Assembly: GCF_003149535.1 (NCBI RefSeq)
Contig: NZ_QGDB01000003.1
Span: 124,001 to 188,000 of the forward strand
DNA: 64,000 nucleotides
Reading direction: 5' to 3'
Source of the DNA: Falsochrobactrum shanghaiense
Lineage (GTDB): Bacteria > Pseudomonadota > Alphaproteobacteria > Rhizobiales > Rhizobiaceae
In this document: one piece after another, positions 36,924 through 47,243 of the stretch
Layout: the number at the start of each line of letters is the position of its first letter
Position numbering within the stretch: position 1 is the first letter of the stretch
Program-made: the position numbers and the translations under genes
Notes under the pieces: generated by a model
The model's database searches: none
What the model saw: only the letters and a program-made list of their open reading frames with translations
What the model was told of the DNA's origin: nothing

Positions 36924-39287
36924 ATGACGGCAAGTTCTAAATTCTTTGGCGCAGCTTCTGCGCTCGCCATGTCGGTAGCTCTAGTAGCTTCGGGTACGGT
37001 CGCGCTCTCCCTGGCGTCGGTCAATGCTGCTGAGGCAGCGGTTGTCAGTCGCATTGAGGTTCGGGGTAATTCGCGCGTCGACGCGCAGACGATCCGGGAC
37101 AATATCGATATTCGCCCCGGCAAGGCTTTCAACGCGACCGATATTGATGCTGCTGTGAAGCGTCTTTTCGCGCTGGGCCTGTTTTCCGATGTTCGCATTC
37201 ATCAGTCCGGTGGCGCGCTGATCGTGCAGGTCAGTGAACGCTCGGTCGTCAATAATGTGCTGTTTCAGGGCAATAAGAAGGTCAAGGATCCTGATCTTGC
37301 CCGCGCTGTTCAGTTGAAGCCGCGTTCGCCTTTCGATCCCGCGACCATGGAATCGGACAAGGAAACGATTAAGGCCGCCTACGCTCATATCGGACGTAGC
37401 GATGCGGTCGTGAATGCGCGCACGGTCGATCTGGGGCAGGGTCGCGTGAATGTGGTTTATGAAATCACGGAAGGCTCGCGTACCAAGATTGCGGATGTCA
37501 ATTTCGTCGGCAACAGCGCCTATAGTGGCCGCCGTCTGCGTGACGTTATTTCCACAAAGCGCTCGAACCCGCTTTCGTGGCTGACGCGTAATGACGTTTA
37601 TGACGAAGGCCGTTTGCAGGCCGATGAGGAAACGCTGCGTCGTTTCTATTATAATCGCGGCTATGCGGACTTCCGCGTGCTCTCGTCGGATGCGGTCCTT
37701 GATCCGGCAACCAATGAATATACGATCACGATCACTGTCGATGAAGGCCAGCGTTATACGTTTGGCAATATCGGCGTTGAAAGCACGGTCGAAGGTGTTG
37801 ATACGCAATCGCTCGAGCATCTCGTTGATACGCGCAGCGGCAAGCCTTACAGCGCCAAGGAAATCGAAGATTCCGTTCTGGCGATCACCGAGAATGTCGC
37901 TGGAAGCGGTTATGCCTTCGCCAAGGTCGAGCCGCGCGGTGACCGTGACTTCGAAAATCATACGATTTCGGTTATCTACAGTGTCGATCAGGGTCCGCGC
38001 GCTTATATTCAGCGCATCGAGATTCGCGGCAACGACAAGACGCGCGATTTCGTGATCCGTCGCGAGTTCGACGTGAATGAAGGCGATGCCTTCAACCAGG
38101 TTATGGTCCAGCGCGCAAAACGTCGCCTCGAAGCGCTTGATTTCTTCCAGACGGTCAATATCTCCACTGCTCCCGGTTCTGAGCCGGATCAGGTGGTGCT
38201 GGTCGTGGATGTTGTCGAGAAGTCGACGGGTGAGTTCTCCATCGGTGGCGGTTATACCACGGGCGGCGAAACGCCGGGTGCTTCGGTGGAAGCTGCTGTT
38301 ACCGAGCGTAACTTCCTTGGGCGCGGCCAATATATCCGTATCAGCGCCGGTGCCGGTCAGGACGATATGCGCAATTATGGCCTGTCGTTTACCGAGCCAT
38401 ATTTCCTTGGCTATCGCATGTCCGCAGGCTTTGATGTCTTCCGGCGGTCGTACCGCGTGGATACAAGCGGTCGCTATGATGTCGAGCAGACTGGCGGCAC
38501 CATCCGTTTTGGTCTTCCGATCACAGACAATTTCTCGGTTGGACTTGCCTATAATCTGGTTCAGGAAAAATATGACCTGACGAGGACAGTTGATGGCGAA
38601 CCTGATCCGAATTATTACGCACCGGCATTGATTGAAGCCGGTGAGCACAGCCCATGGCTGCGTTCGTCCGTCAGCTATACGCTGACCTATAATTCCATCG
38701 ACGACATGAAAAACCCGCGTGAAGGCATTTTCGGCAGGTTCACGCAGGAATTCGCAGGTCTTGGCGGCGATGCGAAATATATGAAGACGACGTTCAAGGG
38801 CAATTATTACGCCACCCTCATGCAGGAAGCCGACATTATCGGTATGCTTGGCGTGGGTGCCGGTTATATCCATGAATTCGATAGCGATGGCGTTCGTATT
38901 TTTGATCTTTTCAAGAACAATACGGACATTATTCGCGGCTTCAAATTCAACGGTATCGGTCCTTATCAGGATGCCGGAAACGGCAACCGTTACTGGCTGG
39001 GCGGCACGACCTATTTCAGTGGTACGGCTGAAGTGCAGTTCCCGATGCCTCTGGTTCCCGAAAGTCTCGGTATCCGTGGCGCCGTGTTTGCCGACGCAGC
39101 AACGCTTTATGGTAATGACGTAGAGGGCGCGTTGGGAGACGACAAGAAGCTTCGTGCCTCGGCCGGCCTCAGCCTGATGTGGGCGTCGCCGTTCGGTCCG
39201 CTGCGCTTTGACTACGCATTCCCGGTTGCGAAGGCTAACACCGACAAGGTTCAGAACTTTAACTTTGGCGTGTCGACCCGGTTCTAG
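36924..39287 (+). CDS. bamA: Outer-membrane protein assembly factor BamA
   Basis: 787 residues from the ATG at 36924, preceded by GGTTCGGAAAGCC. The signal peptide ends near residue 35 (SVNAAEA). Five POTRA repeats follow (about 37-440), starting VVSRIEVRGNSRVDAQTIRD, then a 16-strand beta-barrel with the GGETPGASVEAAVTERNFLG strand, and the final Phe of VSTRF that marks outer-membrane proteins. It inserts beta-barrel proteins into the outer membrane. The sequence is unlike its neighbours only in Ser/Thr content. Confidence 0.96.
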   Translation: MTASSKFFGAASALAMSVALVASGTVALSLASVNAAEAAVVSRIEVRGNSRVDAQTIRDNIDIRPGKAFNATDIDAAVKRLFALGLFSDVRIHQSGGALIVQVSERSVVNNVLFQGNKKVKDPDLARAVQLKPRSPFDPATMESDKETIKAAYAHIGRSDAVVNARTVDLGQGRVNVVYEITEGSRTKIADVNFVGNSAYSGRRLRDVISTKRSNPLSWLTRNDVYDEGRLQADEETLRRFYYNRGYADFRVLSSDAVLDPATNEYTITITVDEGQRYTFGNIGVESTVEGVDTQSLEHLVDTRSGKPYSAKEIEDSVLAITENVAGSGYAFAKVEPRGDRDFENHTISVIYSVDQGPRAYIQRIEIRGNDKTRDFVIRREFDVNEGDAFNQVMVQRAKRRLEALDFFQTVNISTAPGSEPDQVVLVVDVVEKSTGEFSIGGGYTTGGETPGASVEAAVTERNFLGRGQYIRISAGAGQDDMRNYGLSFTEPYFLGYRMSAGFDVFRRSYRVDTSGRYDVEQTGGTIRFGLPITDNFSVGLAYNLVQEKYDLTRTVDGEPDPNYYAPALIEAGEHSPWLRSSVSYTLTYNSIDDMKNPREGIFGRFTQEFAGLGGDAKYMKTTFKGNYYATLMQEADIIGMLGVGAGYIHEFDSDGVRIFDLFKNNTDIIRGFKFNGIGPYQDAGNGNRYWLGGTTYFSGTAEVQFPMPLVPESLGIRGAVFADAATLYGNDVEGALGDDKKLRASAGLSLMWASPFGPLRFDYAFPVAKANTDKVQNFNFGVSTRF

Positions 39288-39296
39288 GCATCTTCA

Positions 39297-39319
39297 GGAA
39301 AAGCAGCTTCTGCTTTTCC
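39297..39319 (+). terminator. Hairpin after bamA
   Basis: GGAAAAGCAG (39297-39306) is perfectly complementary to CTGCTTTTCC (39310-39319) with a CTT loop. A T-rich right arm but no T tail; probable weak terminator or RNA end-stabiliser. Confidence 0.55.
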
Positions 39320-39344
39320 ATCTGGAAGTATGTAAGACAAATAG

Positions 39345-39383
39345 TTAGAGTGGTTCTGAATTTTAGTTAAGATGAACCGCTCC
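39345..39383. repeat. Reduced TTAGAG-type hairpin between bamA and lpxD
   Basis: TTAGAGTGGTTC (39345-39356) pairs with GAACCGCTCC (39374-39383), allowing T-G. It is like the right half of the element at 13762-13868, so it is probably a degenerate copy. Confidence 0.55.
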
Positions 39384-39399
39384 GATAGATTTGCCTTTT

Positions 39400-39421
39400 C
39401 CCGGGGCAGTCATGCCCCGGG
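39400..39421 (+). promoter_or_regulatory. 9-bp GC hairpin just before lpxD
   Basis: CCCGGGGCA (39400-39408) pairs perfectly with TGCCCCGGG (39413-39421) around GTCA. It ends 15 bases before the lpxD ATG, close to the GAAAG ribosome-binding site, and has no T tail, so it is more a 5' leader structure than a terminator. Confidence 0.55.
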
Positions 39422-39436
39422 CAAGAAAGTGCTTTG

Positions 39437-40492
39437 ATGGCAGATCCCGTTTTCTTCAAGCCGTCGCGAGAACTCACGATCGGCGATGTTGCAGATTTCA
39501 CCGGTGCAAGACTTCGTAATCCGAACCTTGCACCGCGTTCTGTTGTGCGTCTTGCTTCCCTCAATGATGCGGATGAAGATGCGCTTATCTTTGTTGACGG
39601 CAAGAAGAACGCGCAGGCGCTGGAGAGTGTGAAGGCGGCGGGCGTTCTGTGCACGGAAGCGGTGGTTGACATCGTTCCTTCCAATATTGCGGCTCTTGTT
39701 ACGCGTCATCCACAACGAGATTTTGCTTCAGTCGGGCGCATGCTGTTTCCCGGCTCGACCCGGCCCACAAGCTGGCTTGGCGAAACGGGTGTTTCGACAG
39801 GGGCTTATATCCATCCATCCGCTAAGGTTGAGGATGGCGCGACGATCGAGGCGGGCGCGGTTATCGGCAAGGGTGTGAGCATCGGTTCGGGTACTTTGAT
39901 CGCTGCCACGGCGGTTATCGGTGAAAATTGCCAGATCGGGCGCGACAGCTATATAGCGCCGGGTGTTGCTGTCCAGCATGCGTTTATTGGAAATCGGGTC
40001 AATCTACATCCCGGAGTGCGCATCGGCCAGGATGGTTTCGGCTATGTGCCGGGGCCTGCGGGCATCGAAAAAGTACCGCAACTGGGCCGCGTGATTATTC
40101 AGGATGATGTGGAAATCGGCGCGAATACGACCGTTGACCGCGGTGCACTGGGTGACACGATAATCGGTGAAGGCACGAAGATCGATAATCTTGTGCAAAT
40201 TGCGCATAATGTTCGCATTGGCCGGTTCTGCCTTATTGCGGCTCATTGCGGCGTTTCCGGAAGCTGCACTATCGGCGACCAGACGATGCTGGGCGGACGC
40301 GTTGGGCTTGCCGATCATCTGATCATCGGATCACGGGTGCAGATTGCAGCGGGAAGCGGTGTCATGAACGACATACCTGACGGCGAGCGCTGGGGAGGGC
40401 TTCCTGCCCGGCCAATCAAGCAATGGTTCCGTGATATTGCGAATATCCGCAGCATCGGGCAATCGAGAAAGGAGCAATCCTCAGATGAATGA
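39437..40492 (+). CDS. lpxD: UDP-3-O-acylglucosamine N-acyltransferase
   Basis: 351 residues from the ATG at 39437. It adds the N-linked hydroxyacyl chain in lipid A synthesis. An N-terminal uridine-binding domain (about 1-110) is followed by a left-handed parallel beta-helix of hexapeptide repeats; the catalytic His lies in [17 protein letters not shown], and the segment [19 protein letters not shown] is typical. The gene end overlaps fabZ by 8 bases. No skp gene is found before it. Confidence 0.95.
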   Translation: MADPVFFKPSRELTIGDVADFTGARLRNPNLAPRSVVRLASLNDADEDALIFVDGKKNAQALESVKAAGVLCTEAVVDIVPSNIAALVTRHPQRDFASVGRMLFPGSTRPTSWLGETGVSTGAYIHPSAKVEDGATIEAGAVIGKGVSIGSGTLIAATAVIGENCQIGRDSYIAPGVAVQHAFIGNRVNLHPGVRIGQDGFGYVPGPAGIEKVPQLGRVIIQDDVEIGANTTVDRGALGDTIIGEGTKIDNLVQIAHNVRIGRFCLIAAHCGVSGSCTIGDQTMLGGRVGLADHLIIGSRVQIAAGSGVMNDIPDGERWGGLPARPIKQWFRDIANIRSIGQSRKEQSSDE

Positions 40493-40958
40493 CATGAAGC
40501 CGAAGACGCTGGAAAGCGCTGATATTCAAGCGGTCCTGTGCGCGCTTCCCCATCGTTATCCGTTTCTTCTGATCGATCGCATCATCGACATCGATGGCGA
40601 AGATTCGGCGACGGGAATCAAGAACGTTACTATAAACGAGCCCCATTTCATGGGCCATTTCCCCAACAAGCCCATCATGCCGGGCGTGCTGATCATCGAG
40701 GCCATGGCACAGACCGCCGGGGCGATCACGGTTCTCAATATGGGCGCCGATGCGCCGGGCGTCGTCTATTTCATGACGATCGACAAGGCAAAATTCCGTC
40801 GCCCGGTCGTTCCCGGAGACCAGCTGCGTCTGCATGTGAAAAAAGTAAAAAAGCGCGGCAATATCTCGAAATACGAATGTACGGCAGAGGTCGATGGCAT
40901 CAAGGTTGCCGAAGCTGAAGTCGCCGCCATGGTTGGCGTAGCTGAAGAAAAGCTGTGA
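40485..40958 (+). CDS. fabZ: 3-hydroxyacyl-[acyl-carrier-protein] dehydratase FabZ
   Basis: 157 residues from the ATG at 40485, with the site AAGGAG 13 bases upstream. It dehydrates hydroxyacyl-ACP in fatty acid synthesis. The hot-dog fold motifs [13 protein letters not shown], and [20 protein letters not shown] with the catalytic His and Glu (LIIEAMAQ), are all present. Its place between lpxD and lpxA balances acyl-ACP use between phospholipid and lipid A. Confidence 0.96.
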   Translation: MNDMKPKTLESADIQAVLCALPHRYPFLLIDRIIDIDGEDSATGIKNVTINEPHFMGHFPNKPIMPGVLIIEAMAQTAGAITVLNMGADAPGVVYFMTIDKAKFRRPVVPGDQLRLHVKKVKKRGNISKYECTAEVDGIKVAEAEVAAMVGVAEEKL

Positions 40959-41800
40959 GCACCTCTATGCAAGAAACTTTCATTCACCCCACCGCACTCG
41001 TTGAGCCTGGGGTCGAACTGGGGCTTGGCGTCTCCGTCGGGCCTTTCTGTCATATACAGTCGGGAGCCGTGATTGGCGACAATTGCGAGCTGATGAGCCA
41101 TGTGGTGGCAACCAGTGGCGTCAGGCTTGGCGCAGGCGCCAGGGTTTATCCACATGCGGTGCTGGGGTGTGATCCGCAGAACGGCAAGCACAAGGGCGGT
41201 CCGACGACACTGGAAATCGGCATCAATTGCCAGATTCGCGAAGGCGTGACGATGCATCGCGGCTCCGACAGCAGCCGTGGTTATACGTCGATTGGCGACA
41301 ATTGCCAGTTTCTCGCCTATGCGCATGTCGCGCATGATTGCGATGTCGGCGATTATGTCACTTTCGCCAATAATGTCATGGTTGGCGGTCATACGGTTAT
41401 CGGACATCATGCCATTCTGGGCGGAGGTGCTGCGGTTCATCAGTTTGTCCGCGTCGGCCATCATGCCTTTGTCGGCGGAATGGCGGCGCTGGCTCATGAT
41501 CTCATTCCCTATGGCAGTGCAATCGGCGTGCATGCCTATCTCGGCGGTCTCAATATTATCGGCATGAAGCGTTCGGGCATGAAGCGGCAGGGCATTCATG
41601 AAATGCGTCATGCGGTGCATATGCTGTTTGACCGCACGAAGCCGATGCGTGAACGTGCGCTGGATGTGCAGCAGGCTTTTCCTAATTCCGCGCCAGTCGC
41701 AGACCTGATTGCATTTGTTTCGGTCAGTACGAAGCGGGCCTATTGTACGCCGCCGCTCGGCAACTCCATCGGCGGAGCGCAGGATGGTGACGACGATTGA
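40955..41800 (+). CDS. lpxA: UDP-N-acetylglucosamine O-acyltransferase
   Basis: 281 residues from the GTG at 40955, which overlaps the fabZ stop as GTGA and has GAAGAAAAG upstream; homologues often begin at the ATG at 40967 (277 residues). It performs the first step of lipid A synthesis, adding a hydroxyacyl chain to UDP-GlcNAc. Hexapeptide beta-helix with the catalytic His in [40 protein letters not shown] and [14 protein letters not shown]-terminal helical cap follows, with a short polar tail. Confidence 0.95.
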   Translation: MSTSMQETFIHPTALVEPGVELGLGVSVGPFCHIQSGAVIGDNCELMSHVVATSGVRLGAGARVYPHAVLGCDPQNGKHKGGPTTLEIGINCQIREGVTMHRGSDSSRGYTSIGDNCQFLAYAHVAHDCDVGDYVTFANNVMVGGHTVIGHHAILGGGAAVHQFVRVGHHAFVGGMAALAHDLIPYGSAIGVHAYLGGLNIIGMKRSGMKRQGIHEMRHAVHMLFDRTKPMRERALDVQQAFPNSAPVADLIAFVSVSTKRAYCTPPLGNSIGGAQDGDDD

Positions 41801-42674
41801 TCATGATCGGGGTCAGGGCGCAATATCCCGCTCCCGTACGGCCATTATTGCGGGCAACGGCCTGCTTCCGATCCGGGTGGCGGCGGCTTTGAAGGCGGAT
41901 GGAAGTCCGCCTTTTGTGCTTCCGCTTCGCGGCGAAGCCGATCCATCGCTTTATGAATATGAACATCAGGAAATTTCCGTCATGGATTTTGGCCTGCTGA
42001 TCCGCGCCATGCGTCAAGCAGGCGTGTCGCGGGTGGTGCTGGCCGGCGGGGTTCTCAATCGCCCGCATCTGAGCGATTTGAAGTGCAATTGGCCGACCTT
42101 GCGGGCCGTTCCCTATGTGCTGGGTGCGCTTGGCAAGGGCGATGATGCATTGCTGCGGGCTTTCATGCGGCTGCTGGAGCGATTCGGCTTTGAAATGGTC
42201 GGCGCGCATGAAGTGGTTCCCGATCTGCTTTCTCCTGCTCCGGCGCGCTGCCTTACCCGTTTACAGCCCGATGCACGCGCGAGAAACGACATTGCACTGG
42301 CAATGGAAGCTGCGTTAAAGCTCGGTAATCTGGATGTGGGGCAGGGTGCTGTTGCGGCAGGTGGCCGCGTGGTTGCCCTTGAGGGAGCGGAAGGCACCGA
42401 TCTCATGCTCGAGCGTGTCCGTGAATTGCGGCAGTCGGGCAGAATTTCAAAGCGCGGCGGTGTTCTTGTCAAAATGGCCAAACCGGGACAGGATGAGCGG
42501 GCCGATCTGCCAGCCATCGGACCTTCGACGATTGAAAATGCCGCGCGTGCGGGACTATCGGGAATTGCGCTTGAAGCGGGGCGGACATTCATTCTCGGTT
42601 TTGGCGAAACGATTGCGGCAGCAAATGAAAAAGGCCTTTTCATAGAAACGATCAGTCGAGGCGGGAAGGACTAG
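41784..42674 (+). CDS. lpxI: UDP-2,3-diacylglucosamine pyrophosphatase LpxI
   Basis: 296 residues from the ATG at 41784, overlapping lpxA by 17 bases. It hydrolyses UDP-2,3-diacylglucosamine to lipid X and UMP. DUF1009 family marks: IIAGNGLLPIRVAAALKADG, RVVLAGGVLNRPHLSDL, LSPAPARCLTRLQPDARARN, and a C-terminal GTDLMLERVRELR with RGGVLVKMAKPGQD. This is the alphaproteobacterial replacement of LpxH. It lies in lpxA-lpxI-lpxB. Confidence 0.93.
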   Translation: MVTTIDHDRGQGAISRSRTAIIAGNGLLPIRVAAALKADGSPPFVLPLRGEADPSLYEYEHQEISVMDFGLLIRAMRQAGVSRVVLAGGVLNRPHLSDLKCNWPTLRAVPYVLGALGKGDDALLRAFMRLLERFGFEMVGAHEVVPDLLSPAPARCLTRLQPDARARNDIALAMEAALKLGNLDVGQGAVAAGGRVVALEGAEGTDLMLERVRELRQSGRISKRGGVLVKMAKPGQDERADLPAIGPSTIENAARAGLSGIALEAGRTFILGFGETIAAANEKGLFIETISRGGKD

Positions 42675-42678
42675 CCAA

Positions 42679-43866
42679 GTGAACAGCACCAGCCGGCCCT
42701 TGAAAATTGCAATCGTGGCCGGAGAGGAGTCCGGCGATCTTCTGGGGGCCGACCTTATCGACGCCATGCGTCGCCAGACGGAAAGGCTGGTGGATATTGT
42801 CGGGGTGGGTGGAGATCATCTGGCGCAGCGAGGTCTGAAAAGCTTTTTCGATCCGCATGAAATCGCACTGATGGGGCTGGGCGCGATCCTGAAAAATCTT
42901 CCGGGGCTGATTGTGCGCATTCGCCAGACAGCCCTGAAGATCGTTGCCGAAAAGCCTGATTGCGTTCTGCTGATCGATAGCCCGGATTTCACGCACAGGG
43001 TTGCCAGAAAGATCCGTGCGGCTGATCCTTCCATCCCCATCGTCAAATATATTGCGCCCAGCGTGTGGGCCTGGCGACCGCAACGCGCCAGCGCGATGCG
43101 CGCTTATGTCGATCATGTGCTGACCGTATTGCCGTTCGAGGTCGAGGTCATGCAGCGGCTTAACGGGCCTCAATCGACCTATGTTGGTCATAGGCTGAGC
43201 AGCCATGCGCCGATAGTGGCAACGCAGGCGGCACAACTGGCTGCGGAGCCGATTCGCTGGAATGGCGATACGCGGCGATTGCTGCTTTTGCCCGGATCGC
43301 GGCGCTCTGAAATCCAGATGCTGATGGAGCCTTTTGGAAGAACTATCGAAGAACTTGCGGGGCGTATCGGCAAGCTTGAAGTGATCCTGCCGACGCTGCC
43401 GCGGATTGAAGAAATGGTGCGTGATATTTCACGCAACTGGGCGGTCAAGCCCCTTGTCGTCGTGGGGGAAGACGCAAAATGGCAGGCTTTTCGCAGTGCG
43501 GATGCTGCGCTGGCGGCGTCGGGCACGGTTTCACTGGAACTGGCCTTGTCGCGTATTCCAACAGTCCTGTGCTACAAGGCGGACTGGTTTGCGCGCCAGT
43601 TCCTGGTGCCGAGAATCACGATCTGGAGTGCCGCGCTTCCCAATATCATCGCCGATGAGCCGGTCGTTCCCGAGTTTTTTAATGAACTCGTCCGGGCGGG
43701 CATGCTGTCACGTTATGTCGAAATGCTCATGCGCCCCGGCTCGGCACGGCAAGCGCAACTGGATGGTTTCGACAAAGTGGCGTCACTTATGGCGACACAA
43801 CAGCCATCAGGGGAAATAGGCGCACGAATCCTGCTCGATTTCGCGGAGAACGGCAGGAAGCGTTAG
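42679..43866 (+). CDS. lpxB: Lipid A disaccharide synthase
   Basis: 395 residues from a GTG start, 4 bases after lpxI. It joins lipid X to UDP-diacylglucosamine to make the disaccharide of lipid A; peripheral to the inner membrane. GT19 family marks: AGEESGDLLGADLIDAMRRQ, DSPDFTHRVARKIRAADPSI, YIAPSVWAWRPQRASAMRAY and ALAASGTVSLELALSRIPTV. The stop codon forms part of TTAGAGCGGTTC, a sequence shared with the TTAGAGC repeats. Last gene of the cluster, followed by a strong terminator. Confidence 0.95.
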   Translation: MNSTSRPLKIAIVAGEESGDLLGADLIDAMRRQTERLVDIVGVGGDHLAQRGLKSFFDPHEIALMGLGAILKNLPGLIVRIRQTALKIVAEKPDCVLLIDSPDFTHRVARKIRAADPSIPIVKYIAPSVWAWRPQRASAMRAYVDHVLTVLPFEVEVMQRLNGPQSTYVGHRLSSHAPIVATQAAQLAAEPIRWNGDTRRLLLLPGSRRSEIQMLMEPFGRTIEELAGRIGKLEVILPTLPRIEEMVRDISRNWAVKPLVVVGEDAKWQAFRSADAALAASGTVSLELALSRIPTVLCYKADWFARQFLVPRITIWSAALPNIIADEPVVPEFFNELVRAGMLSRYVEMLMRPGSARQAQLDGFDKVASLMATQQPSGEIGARILLDFAENGRKR

Positions 43867-43904
43867 AGCGGTTCGTGTCTGAACAAAACTGAGTCGTTGT
43901 TTAA

Positions 43905-43940
43905 AAAAAGCCCCATGTTTTCATAAACATGGGGCTTTTT
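43905..43940. terminator. Shared terminator of lpxB and gltA
   Basis: AAAAAGCCCCATGTTT (43905-43920) pairs perfectly with AAACATGGGGCTTTTT (43925-43940) around TCAT. It has A and T runs on the two sides, so it works for both convergent genes. Confidence 0.93.
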
Positions 43941-43959
43941 ATATTCTTGAGAGCGCAGA

Positions 43960-45252
43960 TTAGCGGCGCTTTGCAACCGGAACATAATCGCGTTCGGGCG
44001 AGCCGGTATAAAGCTGGCGCGGACGACCGATTTTCTGCTGCGGGTCTTCGACCATTTCCTTCCACTGTGCCACCCAGCCGACAGTGCGGGCAAGGGCGAA
44101 CAGGACAGTGAACATTTCAGTGGGGAAGCCCAGCGCTTTAAGCGTAATGCCCGAATAGAAGTCGATATTCGGATAGAGCTTCTTCTCGATGAAATATTCA
44201 TCGGTCAGGGCGATCTTTTCCAGCTCCATCGCGACATCGAGAAGCGGATCGTCCTTGATACCCAGTTCACCCAGCACTTCGTGGCAGGTCTTCTGCATGA
44301 TCTTGGCGCGCGGATCGTAGTTCTTGTAGACGCGATGACCGAAGCCCATCAGGCGGAACGGATCGTCCTTGTCCTTTGCACGCGCGATATATTCGGGGAT
44401 ACGATCGACCGAGCCGATTTCAGCAAGCATGTTGAGGGCTGCTTCATTGGCGCCGCCATGGGCCGGACCCCACAGACATGCGACGCCTGCGGCGATACAT
44501 GCGAATGGATTTGCACCTGAAGAGCCAGCAAGACGGACCGTTGAAGTGGAAGCGTTCTGTTCATGGTCGGCGTGGAGGATGAAAATACGGTCCATGGCGC
44601 GGGCCAGAACCGGATTGACCTTATATTCCTCGCATGGAACAGCAAAACACATATGCAGGAAGTTCGACGCGAAATCGAGATCGTTCTGCGGATACATGAA
44701 TGGCTGGCCGATATGATATTTATAGGCCATTGCGGCCAGTGTCGGCAGCTTGGCGACCAGACGGATGGAGGCGACCATGCGCTGATGCGGATCGGTGATG
44801 TCGGTCGAGTCATGATAGAAAGCAGACATCGCGCCGACGCAGCCCACGATGACGGCCATTGGATGGGCGTCGCGACGGAAGCCGGTGAAGAACTTCGTCA
44901 TCTGCTCGTGGATCATCGTGTGATGGGTCACGCGATAATCGAAATCAGCTTTCTGAGTCGCCGTCGGCAATTCGCCATAAAGGAGCAGATAGCAGGTTTC
45001 GAGGAAGTCGCCGTGTTCGGCAAGCTGATCGATCGGGTATCCGCGGTAAAGCAGAACGCCCTGGTCGCCATCGATATAGGTTATTTTCGATTCACACGAG
45101 GCTGTGGAAGTGAAGCCCGGATCATAGGTGAACACGTCGGCATTCTTGTAAAGCGGACCGATCTCGACGACGTCCGGCCCGACAGTGCCTTGTCGTACAG
45201 GCAGGTCGAACGTTTTCCCGCCGAGGATAAAGCTTGCTGTCTTATCTGACAT
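43960..45252 (-). CDS. gltA: Citrate synthase
   Basis: 430 residues from the ATG at 45252. It condenses acetyl-CoA and oxaloacetate to citrate, entering the TCA cycle with icd. Type II (hexameric, Gram-negative) features: [20 protein letters not shown] with an active-site His, [13 protein letters not shown], and [17 protein letters not shown]. The C-terminal part [19 protein letters not shown] holds the catalytic Asp region in its usual context. It is a single-gene unit read leftward. Confidence 0.96.
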   Translation of the reverse strand: MSDKTASFILGGKTFDLPVRQGTVGPDVVEIGPLYKNADVFTYDPGFTSTASCESKITYIDGDQGVLLYRGYPIDQLAEHGDFLETCYLLLYGELPTATQKADFDYRVTHHTMIHEQMTKFFTGFRRDAHPMAVIVGCVGAMSAFYHDSTDITDPHQRMVASIRLVAKLPTLAAMAYKYHIGQPFMYPQNDLDFASNFLHMCFAVPCEEYKVNPVLARAMDRIFILHADHEQNASTSTVRLAGSSGANPFACIAAGVACLWGPAHGGANEAALNMLAEIGSVDRIPEYIARAKDKDDPFRLMGFGHRVYKNYDPRAKIMQKTCHEVLGELGIKDDPLLDVAMELEKIALTDEYFIEKKLYPNIDFYSGITLKALGFPTEMFTVLFALARTVGWVAQWKEMVEDPQQKIGRPRQLYTGSPERDYVPVAKRR

Positions 45253-45478
45253 CCTGTTTCCTTTCGTATCCACTTGACTGCCCTTGCGACGGCAGAACTC
45301 TATTCGTCGTTATTACTCGTCTTCTATTAAATCGGGAATTCATCATTTGATAGAAAACTTCGCACGAGGGCATTATCCTTACGATTTCGTCCGCCAAACT
45401 ATCCCAATGATTTCGCGATGCAATGCAAAATTTGAACTATTTCTGCCGCATTTGTCACGTCGTCGTGAAAGCCGCCAC

Positions 45479-46903
45479 TTAACCGATTTGATCGCGGATG
45501 CGATCAAGCGACTCTTCGCGGCCAAGCACGGATAGTACATCGAATACACCCGGAGAAGTCGCCCTGCCGGTGAGGGCAGCGCGCAGCGGTTGCGCAATTT
45601 TACCGAGTTTCAATCCCTGTGCTTCGGCCTGAGCGCGTATCACGGCGTCCAGTGATTCCACAGTCCATTCCTCAACAGCTTCGAGATGCGGCAGGGTCGC
45701 GCGGAGAATCGCCCGGCCCTCATCATTGAGCAGCGATGCGGCTTTTTCATCCAAAGCGAGGGGACGCGTTGCGAAGATGAAACGTGCGCCATCAGCCAGT
45801 TCCTTCAAAGTTCTGGCGCGATCTTTGAGCCCCGGCATTGCTGCAAGAAGCTGGGCACGGCGGCGTTCATCGTTAAGTGCGTCCGCTATGTCCTGACAAT
45901 CTTCCAGTTCCGGCAAAACGGCAATGAGTGCATCAAACAGGGATTGGTCGCCACTGGCGCGCATATAAAGGCCGTTAATCGCTTCAAGCTTCTGGAAGTC
46001 GAAGCGGGCGGCGCCCTTGTTAATGTCCTTGACGTCGAACCATTCGATCATCTGTTGGTCAGACATGATTTCATCATCGCCATGGCTCCAGCCAAGGCGG
46101 ACGAGATAATTGCGAAGCGCCTCTGGCAGATAGCCCATGGCGCGATAGGCATCGACGCCAAGAGCGCCGTGACGCTTGGAAAGCTTTGCACCATCCGCGC
46201 CATGAATCAACGGGATATGCGCCATTTGCGGCACATCCCAGTCCATTGCGTCGTAGATGACCGTCTGGCGAGCCGCATTGGTGAGATGGTCGTCGCCGCG
46301 GATGATATGGGTCACGCCCATATCATGATCGTCAACCACGACCGCGTGCATATAGGTCGGCGTGCCATCCGAGCGCAGGATGATAAAATCATCCAGATCC
46401 TTGTTCGGAAAATGCACATCACCCTGTACGGCGTCCCGAACGATCGTTTCGCCATCTTGCGGTGCCTTGATTCGAATGACCGGTTTGACCCCTTCGGGGG
46501 CTTCCGAAGCAGGACGGTCGCGCCATCGTCCGTCATAACGCGGCGGGCGCCCCTCGGAGCGGGCCTTCTCACGCATTTCTTCCAGTTCCTGCGGGCTGGC
46601 GTAGCAGTAATAGGCCTTTCCCCTCGCCACCAGTTCTTCGGCGACTTCACGATGGCGCGGTGCGCGCTCAAACTGGGAAATAACATCGCCGTCCCAATTC
46701 AGGCCGAGCCAGTTCAGTCCGTCGAGGATGGCGGCAGTTGCCGCATCTGTGGAGCGTTCGCGGTCGGTGTCTTCGATACGCAGAAGCATTTTTCCGCCGC
46801 AATGTCTGGCATAAAGCCAGTTGAACAGCGCAGTGCGTGCTCCGCCAATATGAAGAAAGCCCGTGGGTGAAGGGGCAAAACGGGTGACAACCGGTTTCGA
46901 CAT
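45479..46903 (-). CDS. gltX: Glutamyl-tRNA synthetase
   Basis: 474 residues from the ATG at 46903. It charges tRNA-Glu. Class I motifs: [20 protein letters not shown], with HIGG in place of HIGH as is common for GluRS, and AKLSKRHGA (the KMSKS site, here KLSKR). A C-terminal all-helical anticodon-binding domain closes the protein. Alphaproteobacteria often carry two such genes; whether this one also charges tRNA-Gln cannot be told. It lies 226 bases downstream of gltA on the same strand. Confidence 0.95.
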   Translation of the reverse strand: MSKPVVTRFAPSPTGFLHIGGARTALFNWLYARHCGGKMLLRIEDTDRERSTDAATAAILDGLNWLGLNWDGDVISQFERAPRHREVAEELVARGKAYYCYASPQELEEMREKARSEGRPPRYDGRWRDRPASEAPEGVKPVIRIKAPQDGETIVRDAVQGDVHFPNKDLDDFIILRSDGTPTYMHAVVVDDHDMGVTHIIRGDDHLTNAARQTVIYDAMDWDVPQMAHIPLIHGADGAKLSKRHGALGVDAYRAMGYLPEALRNYLVRLGWSHGDDEIMSDQQMIEWFDVKDINKGAARFDFQKLEAINGLYMRASGDQSLFDALIAVLPELEDCQDIADALNDERRRAQLLAAMPGLKDRARTLKELADGARFIFATRPLALDEKAASLLNDEGRAILRATLPHLEAVEEWTVESLDAVIRAQAEAQGLKLGKIAQPLRAALTGRATSPGVFDVLSVLGREESLDRIRDQIG

Positions 46904-47243
46904 GATGGCTCCACTATATTGCCTCGCAAAGCTATGGCTGATGCCAATGGCGAGGCGCAATTCTAAATAGGTATTGCCTGCCGGCCAGTGGCCAGCACGC
47001 TATCCGGGGGTGCGGTACGCGAACCCACTCGATTTAAACTCGCGTTCATGTACCATAGGCAGCACGGCACGCAAGGGTTTTGCGTTTCTTTGAAGTCGAT
47101 CTCATGCAAATGGACGCAGCGGACCCAGCCCCGATATTTGCTTTTTTGCATTATGGAAGTGCAAAACCGCTGCATATCTTTGTTGGGAATGCTTTAATAT
47201 AGCCGGAACGGGCACGAAAAGAGTTTTGCAGTCAGGCGGGGGC
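46904..47243. other. Gap between gltX and comEC
   Basis: No gene is supported in these 340 bases. An imperfect inverted repeat, GGTACGCGAAC (47014-47024) with GTTCATGTACC (47043-47053), lies in the middle and could be an operator. The frame at 46963-47175 on the minus strand has no ribosome-binding site and no family look. Confidence 0.4.

Noticed and set aside
36981-38873. A 630-codon minus-strand frame opposite bamA
   Set aside because: Antisense shadow of bamA; no start signal and no recognisable domain.
43865-43900. Possible repeat copy after lpxB
   Set aside because: Only TTAGAGCGGTTC matches the TTAGAGC family; the matching right arm is absent, so it is noted within other entries and not called as a repeat.
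46963-47175. A 70-codon minus-strand frame in the gltX-comEC gap
   Set aside because: Cysteine- and basic-rich random-looking composition, no ribosome-binding site, and it overlaps the likely comEC promoter region.
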